Shown piece after piece: positions 24,169 through 36,701 of a stretch of 64,000 nt of DNA. A program made the translations under genes and the position numbers. The notes under the pieces are model-generated. The model ran no database searches, was not told the origin of the DNA, and saw only the letters and a list, made by a program, of their open reading frames with translations. Within the stretch, counting starts at the first letter, position 1; each line of letters begins with the position of its first letter. Origin of the DNA: Aquanectria penicillioides (lineage: Eukaryota; Ascomycota; Sordariomycetes; Hypocreales; Nectriaceae); assembly GCA_003415625.1 (NCBI GenBank), contig PYIU01000001.1:6326210-6390209 (forward strand). Reading direction: 5' to 3'.

Positions 24169-26939
24169 ACGTCACGCCTGCTTCACAGCTGGTTACACCG
24201 CGTCTTCCCCCCCCCCTCGACTGCCCACGACTTGCGGTAATCGCGCAACTCGGGGCAACCAGGGAAGGCCTGCGTGGTGGCCAATGGCGGTGGGCTATCG
24301 CCTCCATGCGCTGGCGATGACTTGCAGTCGGCGCTGCAGCATGACCTTGTGGTGCAGGTCGGCGGAGCTTCATGCAGCCGAGAGTCGTTTCGATAAGGCC
24401 ATGGACGATGAAGGAAACGCGGCAGTATCAGGAGGAGGGGCTAACGGATGACCTCACTCGTAGAGCTGCATTAGGATTCTGAAACGGATCACGCCAAAGA
24501 TCATCATGCTCGATTGCGCTGTACTGTGCGACCGCAGCGTCAATCGATACGATGGATTGATACACGGCGCTCATGATTGCGAAAACTTAAGAGATCATCT
24601 CAACTAGCTCTCCAAGGGCGGCTGAACAACGTTCATCTCAGCTGGCTCATTTAGCGGGCATCACGCGGGGCCTTCTATGTGACGCGAATTAGACAATCGC
24701 CGAGTGAAGGAGGGGCATCTTCGCTAGAGGGAGCGTAGGAGATGAGCGAGGAAGGGAGGGGTGATGACCTCACCAGCAGGCACCCCAACACCAACGGGCG
24801 CACCCACCCATCGCTGACCGAGGAAGGGGGGTAGGATGCTGCTGCGATGGAGATCCAAGGCAGCGTTAGGTGTGCGGACACAGGTACCACACGACTCGAG
24901 GTGGTGTCGCAATCTTGGACCTGCTCACATGGTGATATCATCCACATTCATTGAGGGAGCCATCGAGGGAGGAGGGGGACCGAGAAGGAGGCCTGAACCC
25001 CGTCTCCCGCTTCAAAATCAAGGATGGATGACGCCGCAGCCGTTGGTGGCTTCTGGCTATCTTCTGCCCAGACAACCCAGAGACCCTGCATGCCCAACGT
25101 GGGAGGAGACGGGCGGGATGGGGACGTAGATGGGGATAGGATTGGGGCTACTACGGCTAACTACTACGACGACTAGTAGTCAACTACTCCGCACTGACGC
25201 CCCGGCTCGCTACATGATGCGAGTACCCGGCCAGACTATCTGCGTCAAGAAAGGTTGTCTGGATTCCTGGCTAGGGCGGGACGAGACAGCGCCGTCACGT
25301 CACCTCACAAGGCCATTGTCTTTGATCCGGATGTCACTGGAGATTTGGGTGATTGACAGGCCCAATTTCCAGCTTTGCCCTTGGGACGAGATCGAGTGTG
25401 ACGTTGGAGCAACGTATTGGAAATCGAGGCGCACCCTCCTCCGCCCACGCAATGCGCAAGTGTCCAGCACGTTTATCACAGCAGGCGGTGGTGGCCTCGA
25501 CGAGATGGTGGGGTTTCGTTGCAGTCTGGGCTGGTCGAACCTGGGGCCACGAGGCACAAGCGGATGAACCCGTGCGAACCGACGGCCTCGTGTAGGGCCC
25601 TCTACGACTGCAACTAGGCTGCCTGGAAAACCTACTGCAAGCCAAGGAAGGGTCATGGTCACAGATAGATGGTGCCTTGCTGCGGTCGGCTTCAATCTAG
25701 CTCTATTCCCAGCAGAGGCGCCTGCGACGCTACGAAGCGGTGGTGGTACAGGCGTGGTAGGTGTGGTAGGGTCGGATTCGTGCCCATGTGGGATGGTATC
25801 CGTAGTCTGATTCATGACTCAGGGAGCCAGGCCTAGGTTAGGTTGCTGGCGAGGGAGCCTCGCTCAACTAGGTAGGCTAGGGTCACACTACTGCAGAAGG
25901 GAGCGCGCACAAGAGGGACAAAGAGTACGGGCACTTTGAGAGGGAGAGCGAAACCACCTAGAATTTTGGGACGGAACAAAGAGATGGCCTAAAATGGCAA
26001 GCCGACAAGTTAGCAAGTAAAAGACGAACCCCGAAAAAAAAAAAAAAAGGGACAGAGAGGAACAAAGGACCGAAGGAAGGATAGGCACCTAGGCAATGGG
26101 GGTCAGCGCTAGGAAAGACGAGCCGTCCCTCTAGGGCGGCAATGCGAGAGCCTGGCCATGCATGTCCGCCCACCCTTTGGGGACATTTGTTTGTTGATTG
26201 AAGCTGTTTCTGGCCGTTGTCGTGGACCGGGCATTCCGGCTGTTGCCACACCGGCCGGGGCCTGACGAAATAAAATATCGTCAGAGGACGAAATGGGAAA
26301 AACAAAAACAAAATGAAGGCAATCTAGAAAACATAACAGTAATCTACGACGAATTCCGATGGCGACGAAAAATAGGGCTGCTGGTCGTATGATGGTGGAT
26401 AGCCGACTTGAGCCATGATTTCCTTTTTTCTTCGCTTTTGTCTGCTTTTTTTACGCCATCGGGACGTGAGTATGCGTCTCAGCGCCCATTTCTTTCTTTT
26501 CCCCCGGGTTCCAACGTCGCACACAGCTGCACATGATGCGGCAAAGACTCAGATCGGATCTACGGACTGGGATTTTTCCTTTTTTGTCTTGGGAGGCAAC
26601 TTCTTTTGCCGGGCGCCGGGCCCTCTTCCCTGGGGAGTGGCCCCCATGGAAGCGGGATTGCTTTGCTTTGTTCATGTCTCTGGCGGCGGAGGGCGACGGG
26701 AAAGATGGCATCGGAATAAGAACTGCATGCAGGGCGATTGCTGACGAGCCGAATGGATGAGTGGGTAGGGCAATTCGACGGGGTGCATGCATGTGCTGAA
26801 GACGCTCGGAGATGGGGAACAAAGGCATCTCATCCCCTCTGGAGGGAGGGAGGGGGGGGGGCCCGAATTAGTGGTGAGAGGGAGAGCGAGGCGAGAGTGA
26901 GGGAGAGGGAGACAAAGAAAGTGGGTTGCGACCACGACG

Positions 26940-27003
26940 ACACACACACACACACACACAAGCACACACACACAGGCACACTCACACACACACACACACA
27001 CCA
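26940..27003. repeat. (CA)n microsatellite
   Basis: About 60 bp of imperfect CA dinucleotide repeats, interrupted by AG and TC steps. A TG array in the opposite sense follows at 27861-27891. No gene overlaps it. Confidence 0.85.
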
Positions 27004-27860
27004 CCTTTATGATTACGGAGGGTACCGGCAACTCGATCACGTACGGACCGAAGAAAAACGGACCGGAGCTAGATTTCACCAAGCTGCTTGCCTGCGTGCC
27101 TGGGGATCGTACGGCTTCAAGAGAGAGTGAGACATGTCGGGTCTGGACGCAGAACATGCGAGTAGATGATCAACCGAGACATATAGATGGACAGCAGAGA
27201 GCGAGATGCGCAGGCAGTAGGTGGACAGGCATAGAGATCGGTGCTAGAGAGCACGGCGACAATGACATCGTGGGGGCCTCTGCTTGGATGTCTTGCTTGA
27301 TGCGGGTATTCCTTTTTGCGCTGTAGAAAGGGCTCAGCATCGGAAAGTCGCGAGTCGATGCGACATGCTGTGTCTTGTGTCTCGCCCGAATCGCGGCTCG
27401 TCATTTGGCCGGAGCGTCGAGGGTTGTTGGAGGGGGAGGAGCCAGGGTCCGACCTTGTCTTTTACAGTGAGTAGAGGGACACATGGCACGCGGAGAGTAC
27501 CTGTCGACTCAACCAAGCGGACACAAAAAGGACATGTACTAAACAGTGCCAATGCTGCACAGACCAACTGTGTGCACCCACTGAGAACCCATTGAGGCAT
27601 CCCCACTCTAGGTACCTAGCCTTCCCGCAAGCGGCCGTGTTGGGGACCAGACTTGTCAGTGTCAGGGCCTATCCGGGCCCGGGGTACGTGCCTCGCCCTC
27701 CCCCTGGCAAAGTTGCCACCCCCCTGTAAAACGGCCCCTGCAAAAGACGTTCCCTTGTAGCTGCGGCACCACCAGGGCACCCTTTTGGTGGGTGCCACGG
27801 AGGGGGGAGGTCTCACCCACTATTGCCGACCGGTACCGCCCACCGTCCCAGTGTCCACAG

Positions 27861-27891
27861 TGTGCGTGTGTGTGTGTGCGTGTGTGTGTGA
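27861..27891. repeat. (TG)n microsatellite
   Basis: About 30 bp of TG repeats interrupted by GCG steps, near the start of the leader upstream of the Myb-like gene. Confidence 0.8.
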
Positions 27892-28469
27892 GCCTGTGAG
27901 TAGTGTGGGTGCCCACTAAAAAACGGCCACCGTCTTTTTTTCTCCCCCCCAGTTACTCGGGCTTCTTCTGCACGCACTGCGCATCTCCCGCCGTCCAAGA
28001 CCCCCAAGCCCAAGACCCCAAGACCACTCTGTGCACCTGGCCGCTCATATTAGGCCGCCGCATCCCCCTGCCCTTTCCCAAGTCCGCCCCCCAGTCTTTC
28101 ACCACCCACGCACACACTTTGCACACACACACACGCCGCCGTCTCTCTGCCAACATTCTTCTGCTTCCTGCACCCTCCCAACAAACGTGAACTCTCCTGC
28201 AACGTCTTTGCTCTCGACAGGCCTCGACCACTCTCGCGCGCAACCGCAAAGGACCTCAAGAACAAACACAAATCCCCCTTCTCCCGTGTGCCTTGATTTG
28301 CGCGCGCATCGCCGCGTTCTCTTCTCGGTCGCACACCACATTGTTGTCGCGCCCGCCGCAATCGCACCACCGCAACCGCCCAACCTCCTAGTGCCCTCGA
28401 CCATACCAGTCGCCAACCAGCGCTTAACCTCCAACCTCCAGCCCACCACTCGATACTTAACTCGCCACG

Positions 28470-29300
28470 ATGCTTCTCCCCTCGGCGCTCTCCTGCGAGT
28501 CTTCGCAACCTGCTCAACCTCGTCTCCAGCCCTCTCTGTTCTCTCCCCCCGCCAGCCCCCCAACCATCTCGTCGCAAAACGCCCTTGCCAACATCATGAC
28601 CACCTGCCGTTCGCTCCAATCTCTCCTCGCCTCGCCCGCCCCGATCGCCCCCGAGCAGCGACCAACACTGGCACAGCTACCTACTCCTCCCCTCGCTCAT
28701 GCGCCCCCGCCGCTTAAGTTGCGGCTGCGGTCGCGCGGCAAGACTGAGCATCGCGATGACCCTCTGGCCCCCCGCAAGAGGATCACCAAGCGAGCTCCCC
28801 CCCGTGGCGTCAACAAGCGACGACGCGCTGGCGATGACGACATGGGCCGACACGATGAGGACTCCGACATGCAAGACAGCGATCTCGAGTCCGAGTCTTC
28901 AGATCTGCAACAACCTGCCGACATCGAGCCTGCCGCGCCCGCCACTCCTAAGCGCGCGCGCATCGCTCCTGAACAACTACCTCTGGGCCTTGAGCGATCC
29001 GACTTTCACCAAGTCTTCCAGCCCATAAGCCACAACGTCAACAGCGTACGCAATCGCGACGAGGAGACCGACGGCGCTGGCGCTGACGCTGACGAATGGA
29101 GCGCTGAAGACGATCGCATCCTCGTCGAGCTTGTGCTCGAGAAGCTCAAACTATCCAAGTCAGAGTGGCAGGACTGCGCCCGCGGTCTTGGTCGCGACCG
29201 CCACGCCGTTAGTCGTCGCTGGAAGAGCCTCATGCTCGGCGGCGACGTCGGTCTCAAGACTCGAAGTCGTCGTGCCCGCCTTCATTCCACCTGGCGATAA
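28470..29300 (+). CDS. Myb/SANT-like nuclear protein
   Basis: Single-exon 276-residue protein. The ATG at 28470 is preceded by GCCACG. The N-terminal half is Pro/Ser/Arg-rich, with basic stretches (APRKRITKR and NKRRRAGDDD) that could act as nuclear localisation signals, then an acidic Asp/Glu/Ser segment (about residues 135-155). Residues about 208-257 (WSAEDDRILVELVLEKLKLS, then WQDCARGLGRDRHAVSRRW) have the spaced Trp/large-hydrophobic pattern and recognition-helix basicity of a single Myb/SANT-like helix-turn-helix. A short Arg-rich tail follows. A second in-frame ATG at 28595 could serve as an alternative start. I infer a chromatin or DNA-binding role; no specific orthologue is recognised. 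Codon choice is strongly GC-ending. Confidence 0.7.
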   Translation: MLLPSALSCESSQPAQPRLQPSLFSPPASPPTISSQNALANIMTTCRSLQSLLASPAPIAPEQRPTLAQLPTPPLAHAPPPLKLRLRSRGKTEHRDDPLAPRKRITKRAPPRGVNKRRRAGDDDMGRHDEDSDMQDSDLESESSDLQQPADIEPAAPATPKRARIAPEQLPLGLERSDFHQVFQPISHNVNSVRNRDEETDGAGADADEWSAEDDRILVELVLEKLKLSKSEWQDCARGLGRDRHAVSRRWKSLMLGGDVGLKTRSRRARLHSTWR

Positions 29301-30202
29301 GCCACGGGTTTCGCAAATACACAAACCAAACTTGTCTTCTCCTGTACACTATTTTATTCCAATTGTCTCCTGTGCCAAGCCGTCACAAGGCGCTCGGGCA
29401 TTTTTGCAATTGCTTTTGGAACTCGGGAGGCGTGAAACAGGCATCGCATTCGCGAAACCGTTTTGCCCCATCCCAAAGAAAGTTCCCCACCAAAAAGAAA
29501 AGGGTCAAAGGGTTCAGTATCGGGACAGGTGTCTTAGGAGTCTGGTTTCCACTTTTGCTTGTTTTTTGTTTGCTTCTTCATACTTGTTTGTTGCTTTACT
29601 CTGGTCATAATAGTGATATCCTCGCGCATGGAAACGCGCGTCTTTTTTTAACCTTTACAAGATTCTCTGTTACTTTTTTTTTTCAGATTTTATCGAGCTG
29701 TCAACCTCAGGGGACATTTGAGGGAAGGGGAATTTGAGGAAAGAGTTTTAGTTTTAGCTTTGGTGGACGATTTTACCTACCTAGCTTTGAGAGGAGACTT
29801 GCTTCTGCGAGTCAAGGTTATTTGAATGCAAAGAAGCTTCAGTGCAACCTGTTTAATCATTTCCAAGGCTTGAATTGATCTCCGTTCGTGTCTCATCTTG
29901 ATTTGTTCTGCCTAATTTGACAATTGGTAGTAGCGCCTTCATCGGGTTACCGTATTCGACATAATTGCACATTTATTCCCCCCCGTTGATTGCCACCGTC
30001 TTTTATCGCCGTTTCTACCAATGATCTCTAGGCTGTTACGCTGACAGCAGACCCTTTGCCGGCCATCACCGCGTCGACTTGATTCGCATGGCCTAATCTC
30101 AGCCTCTCACGTGAGATATTTTGTTTGGGCCCGTCGGGCTGCCACAGTCTGGCTCATATCATCGAGCGTACTTTTGTCGTAGACTTCCCAGGATGTTTGA
30201 AG
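29301..30202. other. Intergenic region between Myb-like gene and patatin gene
   Basis: T-rich 3' flank of the Myb-like gene (several runs of T at 29645-29690) followed by a plain 5' flank. No gene is seen. The patatin frame is open for a short way upstream, but no ATG occurs in it before 30203. Confidence 0.6.
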
Positions 30203-31325
30203 ATGGAGACTCACCCCCGGCCTCTTCGCATCTTGTCCTTTGACGGGGGTGGCGTGAAGGGCTACACGTCTCTACTGATCCTGCAGCTCATTTTCCGCAC
30301 CTTCAAGGCTGAAAATGGCCTGCCGCGGGAACCTTTGCCGTGCGAGGTCTTCGACCTTATAGTCGGCACCTCGACGGGCGGCCTGATTGCTGTTATGCTT
30401 GGCAGATTGCGCATGAGCATCGAAGAGTGCTTGAGAGAGTACGAGGCGACTGGCGTCAAAGTTTTTGGCCAGGGCAGACCCCAAACATTGTTTGGAAGAA
30501 CTCTGAAGACCTTTGCTGGGTCTGCCTTCTATGATGTACGAATTCTTCAAGACGAAATTCGCAGGCTGTTGACGGAGAAAGGGAAAGACGTTGATGAACC
30601 ATTTTTGGAACCGGGGCAGCCAGGATGCAAGGTGTAAGTTGAACAACATTTACGGGGCTGGGGACCACGAGATTGTTGTGCTTTGAAGGACTTTTAAAGA
30701 TCTGCTACTATTGGGAACTAGACTGATGGGTTATATGAATAGAATGGTCTGCGTCACCAGAGGTGTAAATGGCAAGCCTGACGTCCTCCGAAGCTACGAA
30801 TCGCTACACCCTACCCAAGGGCATTACAATTGCACCATTTGGGAAGCTGGTAGTGCTACCGCTGCAGCACCTACATTCTTCGATCCAGTTAGATTTAAAA
30901 GCGGCGGTGAAGTATGGTGCGATGGTGGCCTGCGACGGAACAACCCTATCAACGACGCGTATCTCGAGACCAAAAGGGAGATGGAGAGGTCATGGAGTGG
31001 GCGGGAGATTGGCTGCATCATCAGCATCGGAACAGGCCTCGTGATGACTCGCAGCATATCCAACAATCTTGGATCCCTCATGAAAGGCCTCACCAAGATC
31101 CTGACGGATTCCGAGGATACGGCAGAGCTATTCATCAAATCCGGCCACGGCCAGGAGCTTCAACAAACAAACCGATATTTCAGATTTAACGTGCCTCAGG
31201 GCATGGACGAATTGAAAATAGACGAATGCCGCGAGACCGAGAGGATGAATGCCATGACGATGGCCTATTTACACAAGTATGAGACGGGATTAGCGATCCG
31301 ATCTTGTGCAATAGCTTTGTCGTAA
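30203..31325 (+). CDS. Patatin-like phospholipase
   Basis: Predicted 337-residue protein in two exons, 30203-30633 and 30743-31325. The 109-nt intron (GTAAGT..AATAG) joins as GCKV-MVCVTRG. The start is the ATG opening METHPRPLRILSFDGGGVKG. The oxyanion-hole loop DGGGVKGY (about residues 14-21), the nucleophile elbow GTSTGG (about 55-60) and the catalytic-dyad DGG of DGGLRRNNP (about 203) are all present, so the Ser-Asp dyad looks intact. The family hydrolyses acyl esters of phospholipids or neutral lipids. In fungi this type often forms the N-terminal effector of NLR proteins, followed by NB-ARC and TPR repeats. Here the frame closes at TAA (31323-31325), and an NB-ARC-like remnant lies just downstream. 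It is either a free patatin or the surviving front end of a broken NLR. Confidence 0.85.
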
Positions 31326-31455
31326 AGTCATCACGATAGCAGTTAGTTCAACTCCAAAAAAAATTCCATCCAAGTTCCATAACGATTGACATCTTTAGAC
31401 CCACCCAGTCCACCTCCAGATCTGAGCTGCAACCAGATGATACCTGCTTTTCTTC

Positions 31456-31730
31456 ATGCGAAGCCATGTCTCAATTATATTACTCGTGAGGCATATAGCC
31501 GGGAACTTCATTCAGGACTACTCTAAGATTCTTGATCGCTACCGTCCAAAATTCGGACCTAGCTATCCATTTCAGACTGAGGCTGGAAACCCGGACATTG
31601 GTGAACTCCTCAAGGAGATCAAGCTGGTCCTCGAAGAACCCCCCCAGGATTGGATGCTATTTCTAGATAATGCGGATGAAATTGTCGATTTTCGGGAAAC
31701 CATGATGCCTTATTTGCCACAGACAGGCCG
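31456..31730 (+). pseudogene. NB-ARC-like remnant downstream of the patatin gene
   Basis: In one frame this reads HIAGNFIQDYSKILDRYRPK, then an acidic stretch and PPQDWMLFLDNADEIVDFRE, then MMPYLPQTGR. It resembles the Walker B region of fungal NB-ARC proteins, where WLLILDNADD and YLP..G are typical. No P-loop (GxGxxGKT) is found upstream, and the homology stops abruptly near 31730. It is not joined to the patatin frame by any convincing intron; a possible GTAAAG..TTTAG intron at 31322-31398 leads only into a short frame with a stop. I read it as a decayed piece of a patatin/NB-ARC gene. Confidence 0.5.
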
Positions 31731-33614
31731 CGCCCCCTCATATCCGCATCTTCCAAACCACTTTTGTCCACGGCCTTCGACCATTTGATGACATCCATGC
31801 TGAAACTTTGATTAATCTGACCTCCAGAAGAGGAAAGTGTTATGCCAGAATCTGAGCTCCGTGAATAGGTTGACGCGGGCCCAAAACACCGGAAAGGTAA
31901 TGAGTCGGCATCGGAAATGGCACTCTGGTCTAATTTCGAAGAGCCATTATAGTGAGCACCAAATGGTGTCATACCAATAAGAGACTCAGAAGACAAGGAA
32001 TCTGAACGTTCGAGTGTGAGGTCGTCTGGAAGGTCTCGCGGATGAATTGAAGATGGTGAACCAATGGCTAGTGCGAGAGGGATGCATGTAATCATTACTG
32101 GGTATGTATGCTCTGAGGGCGTCGGCACTCTCATTGAAGAATGACTTCGCTGAAAATTGGCATGTGGTTGATAGACAAGGAAGAGTTCGATTGAAGAGGG
32201 TAAACATAGCTAAGAGAATGGCGATTCTATTGAAGTTTATGCTGAGAGGTACTTGGCAATGGACGACGACTCAGAATTGAAATCCGAGTGGGACGCGTAT
32301 ACGTACTCTTGAAGAGGCTTTCTGCATGACTGAAAGGAGACTGAAATTGCTATAGCCAACATTGAGAACCACCTCGCCAAGGTTATCAGCGATTGAAACT
32401 TGAAGCAGCGATGATTAGGTTTACTTCGTGGCGATGGTTGATTTTTGGTGCAAACGGAGAGCCACCGTTGCTCTGTCTAGGGTTATAGCGCCCAAAAATA
32501 TCAAAAAAAAAATGGAACACGATACGTTGTATTCTGGGGGACATGATGCAATCAGAGCCCACCAGGGAAGGGGTCCAGTGACTGAAGGCGACTGGAAAAC
32601 AACAGGCGCTTTCTGATGGGGAGAGATGCCAAAGCTTAGAGAGCCCTCAGATTCCTAGGGCATTTTGAAGACCCGAAGGATAGGAACTGGGGTCATCAGC
32701 CTCAGTGCGATAGCAGCCTGATCCAATCGGAGCGCCGACGTCATGTAGTTGGTCAAGTGCCGAAAACCCGTTGGCTTGGCCGTAGAATATCTTGTGTAGG
32801 CCAGGTACACTGAGTTATGAACCGGAAAAGACGTAGGTGGTCATCCGGTGCATCTTCAAGAACTGTCGCGGAATGTGTGTGTTTGGGGGAGTAAGAACAG
32901 GCTGGATGGAAGCACTTTGACAAAGTGGCCAACCACGTGCAAGGCGAGATGGCTAGATGGCTCAGTTCGGCTGAACGTGGGCAGCCAGCCAACCTCGCGC
33001 ACAGCATTGCGACCCAATGCCGTCGAGTCAGGGCATCGCTGCCACAAGTCAACGACGCCGCTATACAAACTCGGCTGAGAAAAGAACACGAATGCCGCAG
33101 CATGGGAACCGTAACTCGTCAGACCCCATTCACTCCTACCACGTAGATGTGTACACAGAGATGTAATGGATGATGAATGCTTTTTTGCCATCAGGCATAT
33201 TCGATTATTCCTATTCTCCGTCACCGTCTATCGGTGACTTTCTACTCTAACTAGTATAGCAATGCCCCTGTATCTTCTGTCCTTCTAAGTATTTGTAACA
33301 ACACACGTATTCATGCCATAGAAGAATCCACTGCCCTGTTCAAGAGACTCATCTCTGCTTCCCTTTTCCTAGCCTCGCCTAGTCACTCCCCAAATATAAG
33401 CCCTTCCCAAAGCTGGTTGATGCAGTACCGCATCTAGTTTGATATACAACGCCTTGCCATGTAGCGAAAAAAAGAAGGATGATGAAAGAAACCGTGAATG
33501 AAAGGAAACCAAAAACAAAACACACAAACACACACACACACACACACACACAGACACAGAACCAAAATCGATTCCTCACATCTGCCAACTCTAGAAGGGA
33601 TCCGCCATGTATTC
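31731..33614. other. Degenerate region after the NB-ARC remnant
   Basis: No intact gene. The minus strand from about 32134 to 31731 holds an open Ser/Asp-rich frame (contains SDSGITLSSSGG) of unknown identity. It begins exactly where NB-ARC similarity ends, which suggests a rearrangement or an unrelated fragment. From 32200 to 33500 there are only short frames with no motif. A (CA)n array lies at 33521-33559, just past the FUN30 stop codon. Confidence 0.4.
33521..33559. repeat. (CA)n microsatellite in the FUN30 3' flank
   Basis: About 39 bp of mostly CA repeats on the plus strand, so the FUN30 transcript strand would carry TG (UG) repeats shortly after its stop codon. Confidence 0.8.
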
Positions 33615-36600
33615 CTAGGGAGGCGTCATGTTCTCCTTCATGAGCATTTGACGCACCTCAGACTCGAGGTTCTTGGATGTCTCATCGGCGTCTTCTTCGA
33701 TCGCACCAGTGACCTTGTTGGCCAACTCAATCTTCTTTTGACAGGCCTTGTAAATAAGTTCCTCGATGGTGTTCTTGGCGATGAGTCGAATGATTTCGAC
33801 ATCACGCTTCTGACCGAGACGGTGGGCTCGGTTCTCCGCCTGGATGTCATCCTGGGGATTGTCTGACTGGTCGAAAATGATGACCTTGTTGGCAGCAGTC
33901 AAGTTGATGCCAGTACCTCCTGCGCCAGTCGTGAGGAGAAAAACGGGGATTTCAGGGTCTTCATTGAACTCGTCAATGAGAGTCTGTCGCTCCGAGACGT
34001 TGGTGGCACCCACGAGGACACGGTGCTGGATCTCCTGCAGGGCAAGAACCTCCTGAAGCATCTCAATCACACGCGAGAATTTGCTGAAGACCAAGACACG
34101 GTCGCCGCTCTCCTGATATTGTTTGACCAACTCCAGCAGCTTCTTGACCTTGCCGCTGTCTAGCTCTTTATCAGCCGGAACATCAAACTTCTTGAGAAGT
34201 CGGGGGTAGTCTCGGCACCAGAGATGGAGCTCAAAGTCAGATGCATTCTTCAGCTCCTGGATCAAGTGCTTGATGTCTGGCTGATGAAGCTCGGACTGCG
34301 GAATGTTGTCCATGAGGATTTTGGCCATCTTCTCTATCTTGGCATCGTCAAAGTGTCGTCGGAAAAGCATGGGATGGATGGCTGCCTTGCGAAGCTGCAT
34401 CCAGCAATTGTTTTGATCGTTGAGTCGGCCACGAGCTCGTTTGGCACGCTGCGACGGCTCGAGCTTAAATAGCTCCTCGTAATCTGCGTAAGCATCCTTC
34501 TGGGCTTCGGTCATGTCGCAGTGAACGACATTGCAAATCTTGGGAGGCATGTCTGACAAGACTTGATCTTTGCGACGCTGGAGGATAAACGGCTCGAGGA
34601 TGGTACGAGCACGCTTAACACGTTCGCTGTACAGGAAAGCGCCGTTTCCTACGTCGCGGATGGTGACCTTCTGGCTGAAAACGTATTGAATGTGTTCCAT
34701 ATAGCCATGAAACATTTCTGGGTTGATAAAGTTGAGAAGCGAAGTCATCTCTAAGAGATTGTTTTGAACAGGAGTTCCTGCGAATTATTAGCGATGCACA
34801 TAACGCACAATGATAGGGCTCATACCTGTTAATAACATTCTCCAAGACGCTGGAATCCTGGAAAGGTCCTTGTAGACCTTGGTTCCTGGGTTCTTCATCT
34901 TGTGTCCTTCGTCAAAGACGGCGGCATTGAGGTGGAATGACTTCATAGCCTCAATATCCTCAGCCGAGTTGATCTGAGAATATGTGGCAAGCACAACGTG
35001 GTAATCCTCCGGATGATGCTCAACTTCGTAGGCAATATCAGCTCGCTCAGACTGAGAGCCTCGGTATCCCATGACGGAAAGATCTGGAGCAAACCTTTCA
35101 AACTCGACAAGCCAGTTGTTGTAGGTGCTGGGAGGCACAACCACAAGGTTAGGCCAAGGTCGTTCCTTGCTGGGGTCTCTTTCATACTCCTCCACAAGAT
35201 GGCACATTAGGGAAATGACTTGGCAAGTTTTGCCCAGGCCCATTTCATCAGCAAGGATACACCCGATGTTGAACTTATAAAGAAGAGACATCCAGTTGAG
35301 ACCAACCAATTGGAATGGCTTCATCTTGCAGTGCCCGTCCATGAGTCTGGGCTGTTGGGGAACAGGCGGTCGAACGAATTTGCCACCAGAAAGACTTGTA
35401 GGGGTAGGAGGAAGTTCCTCCGAACCCTGCTGTCGAGCTCGCTTTTCGTGACCAAAGACGTCAATGTCCCATGTTTCGACCTGAGACTTGACGGCCTTCG
35501 CATCAGCCTCACATTTGGCGACAACATCGTCAATGGCAGCAACAGCATTCAGAAAGATCTCAACGGCGTCAACAACGCTGTCACCAATACTGATCCTGGA
35601 TGCCTTTCGTGCACCAGGCTTTTTACCGACGGTAACTTTCCTGGCCTGAGATAGATCGTCAAATGGACGCTTCTCAATAATGCATTCAAGTTGGGCCTCC
35701 TTCATGCCAGTCATGGCGGCCAACTCTTGGATTGTGCTGGTGTTGATTGAGTTCAAAACCCGATCATCCTCGTCGTCTGTTGGTGATGGAGAAAGCTCCG
35801 CTTGGTATGTGTCCTCATTGTCGTTATCAAGGAGGTCGATGATTAGAGGATCCTCGCTTGAAGGAGGAGGGCTAGAGATGAGCACTGGAGAAGGTGGGCT
35901 GGGATTTTTTCGGATGCCTTGGACTAACCGGCGCCTGGGCTTCTTCTGGGGACTTGGTGAGATGGTCCTAGATGGAGCGCGGGAGTTTGAGCTCGATGAG
36001 GCAGCCGAGTGCAAAGCTCCTTTGCTAATCAAGCGGCGGGCTGGCTTGGGCTTAGGCTGGGGATGTGAAGTTTGGTGCTTTCGAAGCCACTCGAGAGTGT
36101 CCTCAAGATCATTCTTACAAGCCCTGAGAGCTTCTCGCGCTTTATGTGCAGGCACACGGTCTCCAAAAACATCAAAAATCTGTCGCATTTTGTTCTTCGT
36201 CTCTCGTTCGTCTGCATCAGGATTGTATGTGAACGCAGAAATCTGAGCCTTGAACGTTGTAGGACGAATATCACCCCGAGGGGGGGTCAAATCATCTTCC
36301 TCGTCGTCCGAGATGAGACTGATGGGCTCCATGGCCGGGCGTTTCTTGGACATTGTGGTCGGTTCGGCTCGAGGAGGCGGACGAAAGAAAGTGCCTGCTG
36401 GGGCAAGTCGAGTTGCGAAATTTGTGATTTTGGTTTGTTGAAAAGGTGATGAGGCGGGGACCTCAATAATGCTGCTCGCAGGCGAGGAAGACCTTATTGA
36501 TCCGAGGATTGGCTTGGAAAGAATCTGCGTTGGCTGTGTGGTTTCGCGATCACGGAGGAAGGCCGAAGGTGAGCAAGGAATCGTGTCACCGGCCAGCTCG

Positions 36601-36701
36601 TCGTCGTCGAGGGGCATGGGTATCGAGGTACGAGCAATCGAGGGAGTTCGAGGCACCGCGTTAGAGTGCCGCATTGGCAATGGAGAAGAGGTTCGTGCCA
36701 T
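33615..36701 (-). CDS. FUN30: Fun30/SMARCAD1-type SNF2 chromatin remodeller
   Basis: Predicted 1012-residue SNF2 ATPase in two exons, 36701-34826 and 34777-33615. The 48-nt intron (GTATGA..TTCGCAG) lies inside the helicase core, joining LLTG to TPVQNNLLEMTS. The N-terminus is disordered. A CUE-like helix bundle (MRQIFDVFGDRVPAHKAREA, about residue 172) and a second helical motif (LAAMTGMKEAQLECIIEKRP, about 327) follow. The ATPase core has the P-loop ADEMGLGKT (about 480) and DEGH box (about 597) in lobe 1, and the HRLGQKRDVE stretch (about 944) in lobe 2. Fun30 slides or edits nucleosomes and supports silencing and DNA-end resection. The ATG at 36701 (MARTSSPLPMRHSNAVPRTP) is preferred over the open frame extending 35 codons upstream, which is not family-like. 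Retaining the intron would end the protein before motif III. Confidence 0.93.

Larger units (their letters stand above)
21079..28469. other. Gene-free region of 7.4 kb
   Basis: The left end (to about 21800) is the 3' flank of the activator. After that I find no supported gene on either strand. Notable content: a G-rich stretch at 23198-23221, a CpG-rich palindrome cluster at 24123-24168, an A15 run near 26034-26048, a G-run at 26841-26861, a (CA)n array at 26940-27003, a (TG)n array at 27861-27891, and a C-rich leader from about 27900 that runs into the Myb-like gene. Open frames of up to about 174 codons (for example 21867-22391 minus) lack motifs. Confidence 0.55.

Noticed and set aside
26940..27891. 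CA and TG arrays as a CRISPR-like or structured repeat locus
   Set aside because: They are simple dinucleotide microsatellites with no spacers, in a eukaryotic genome.
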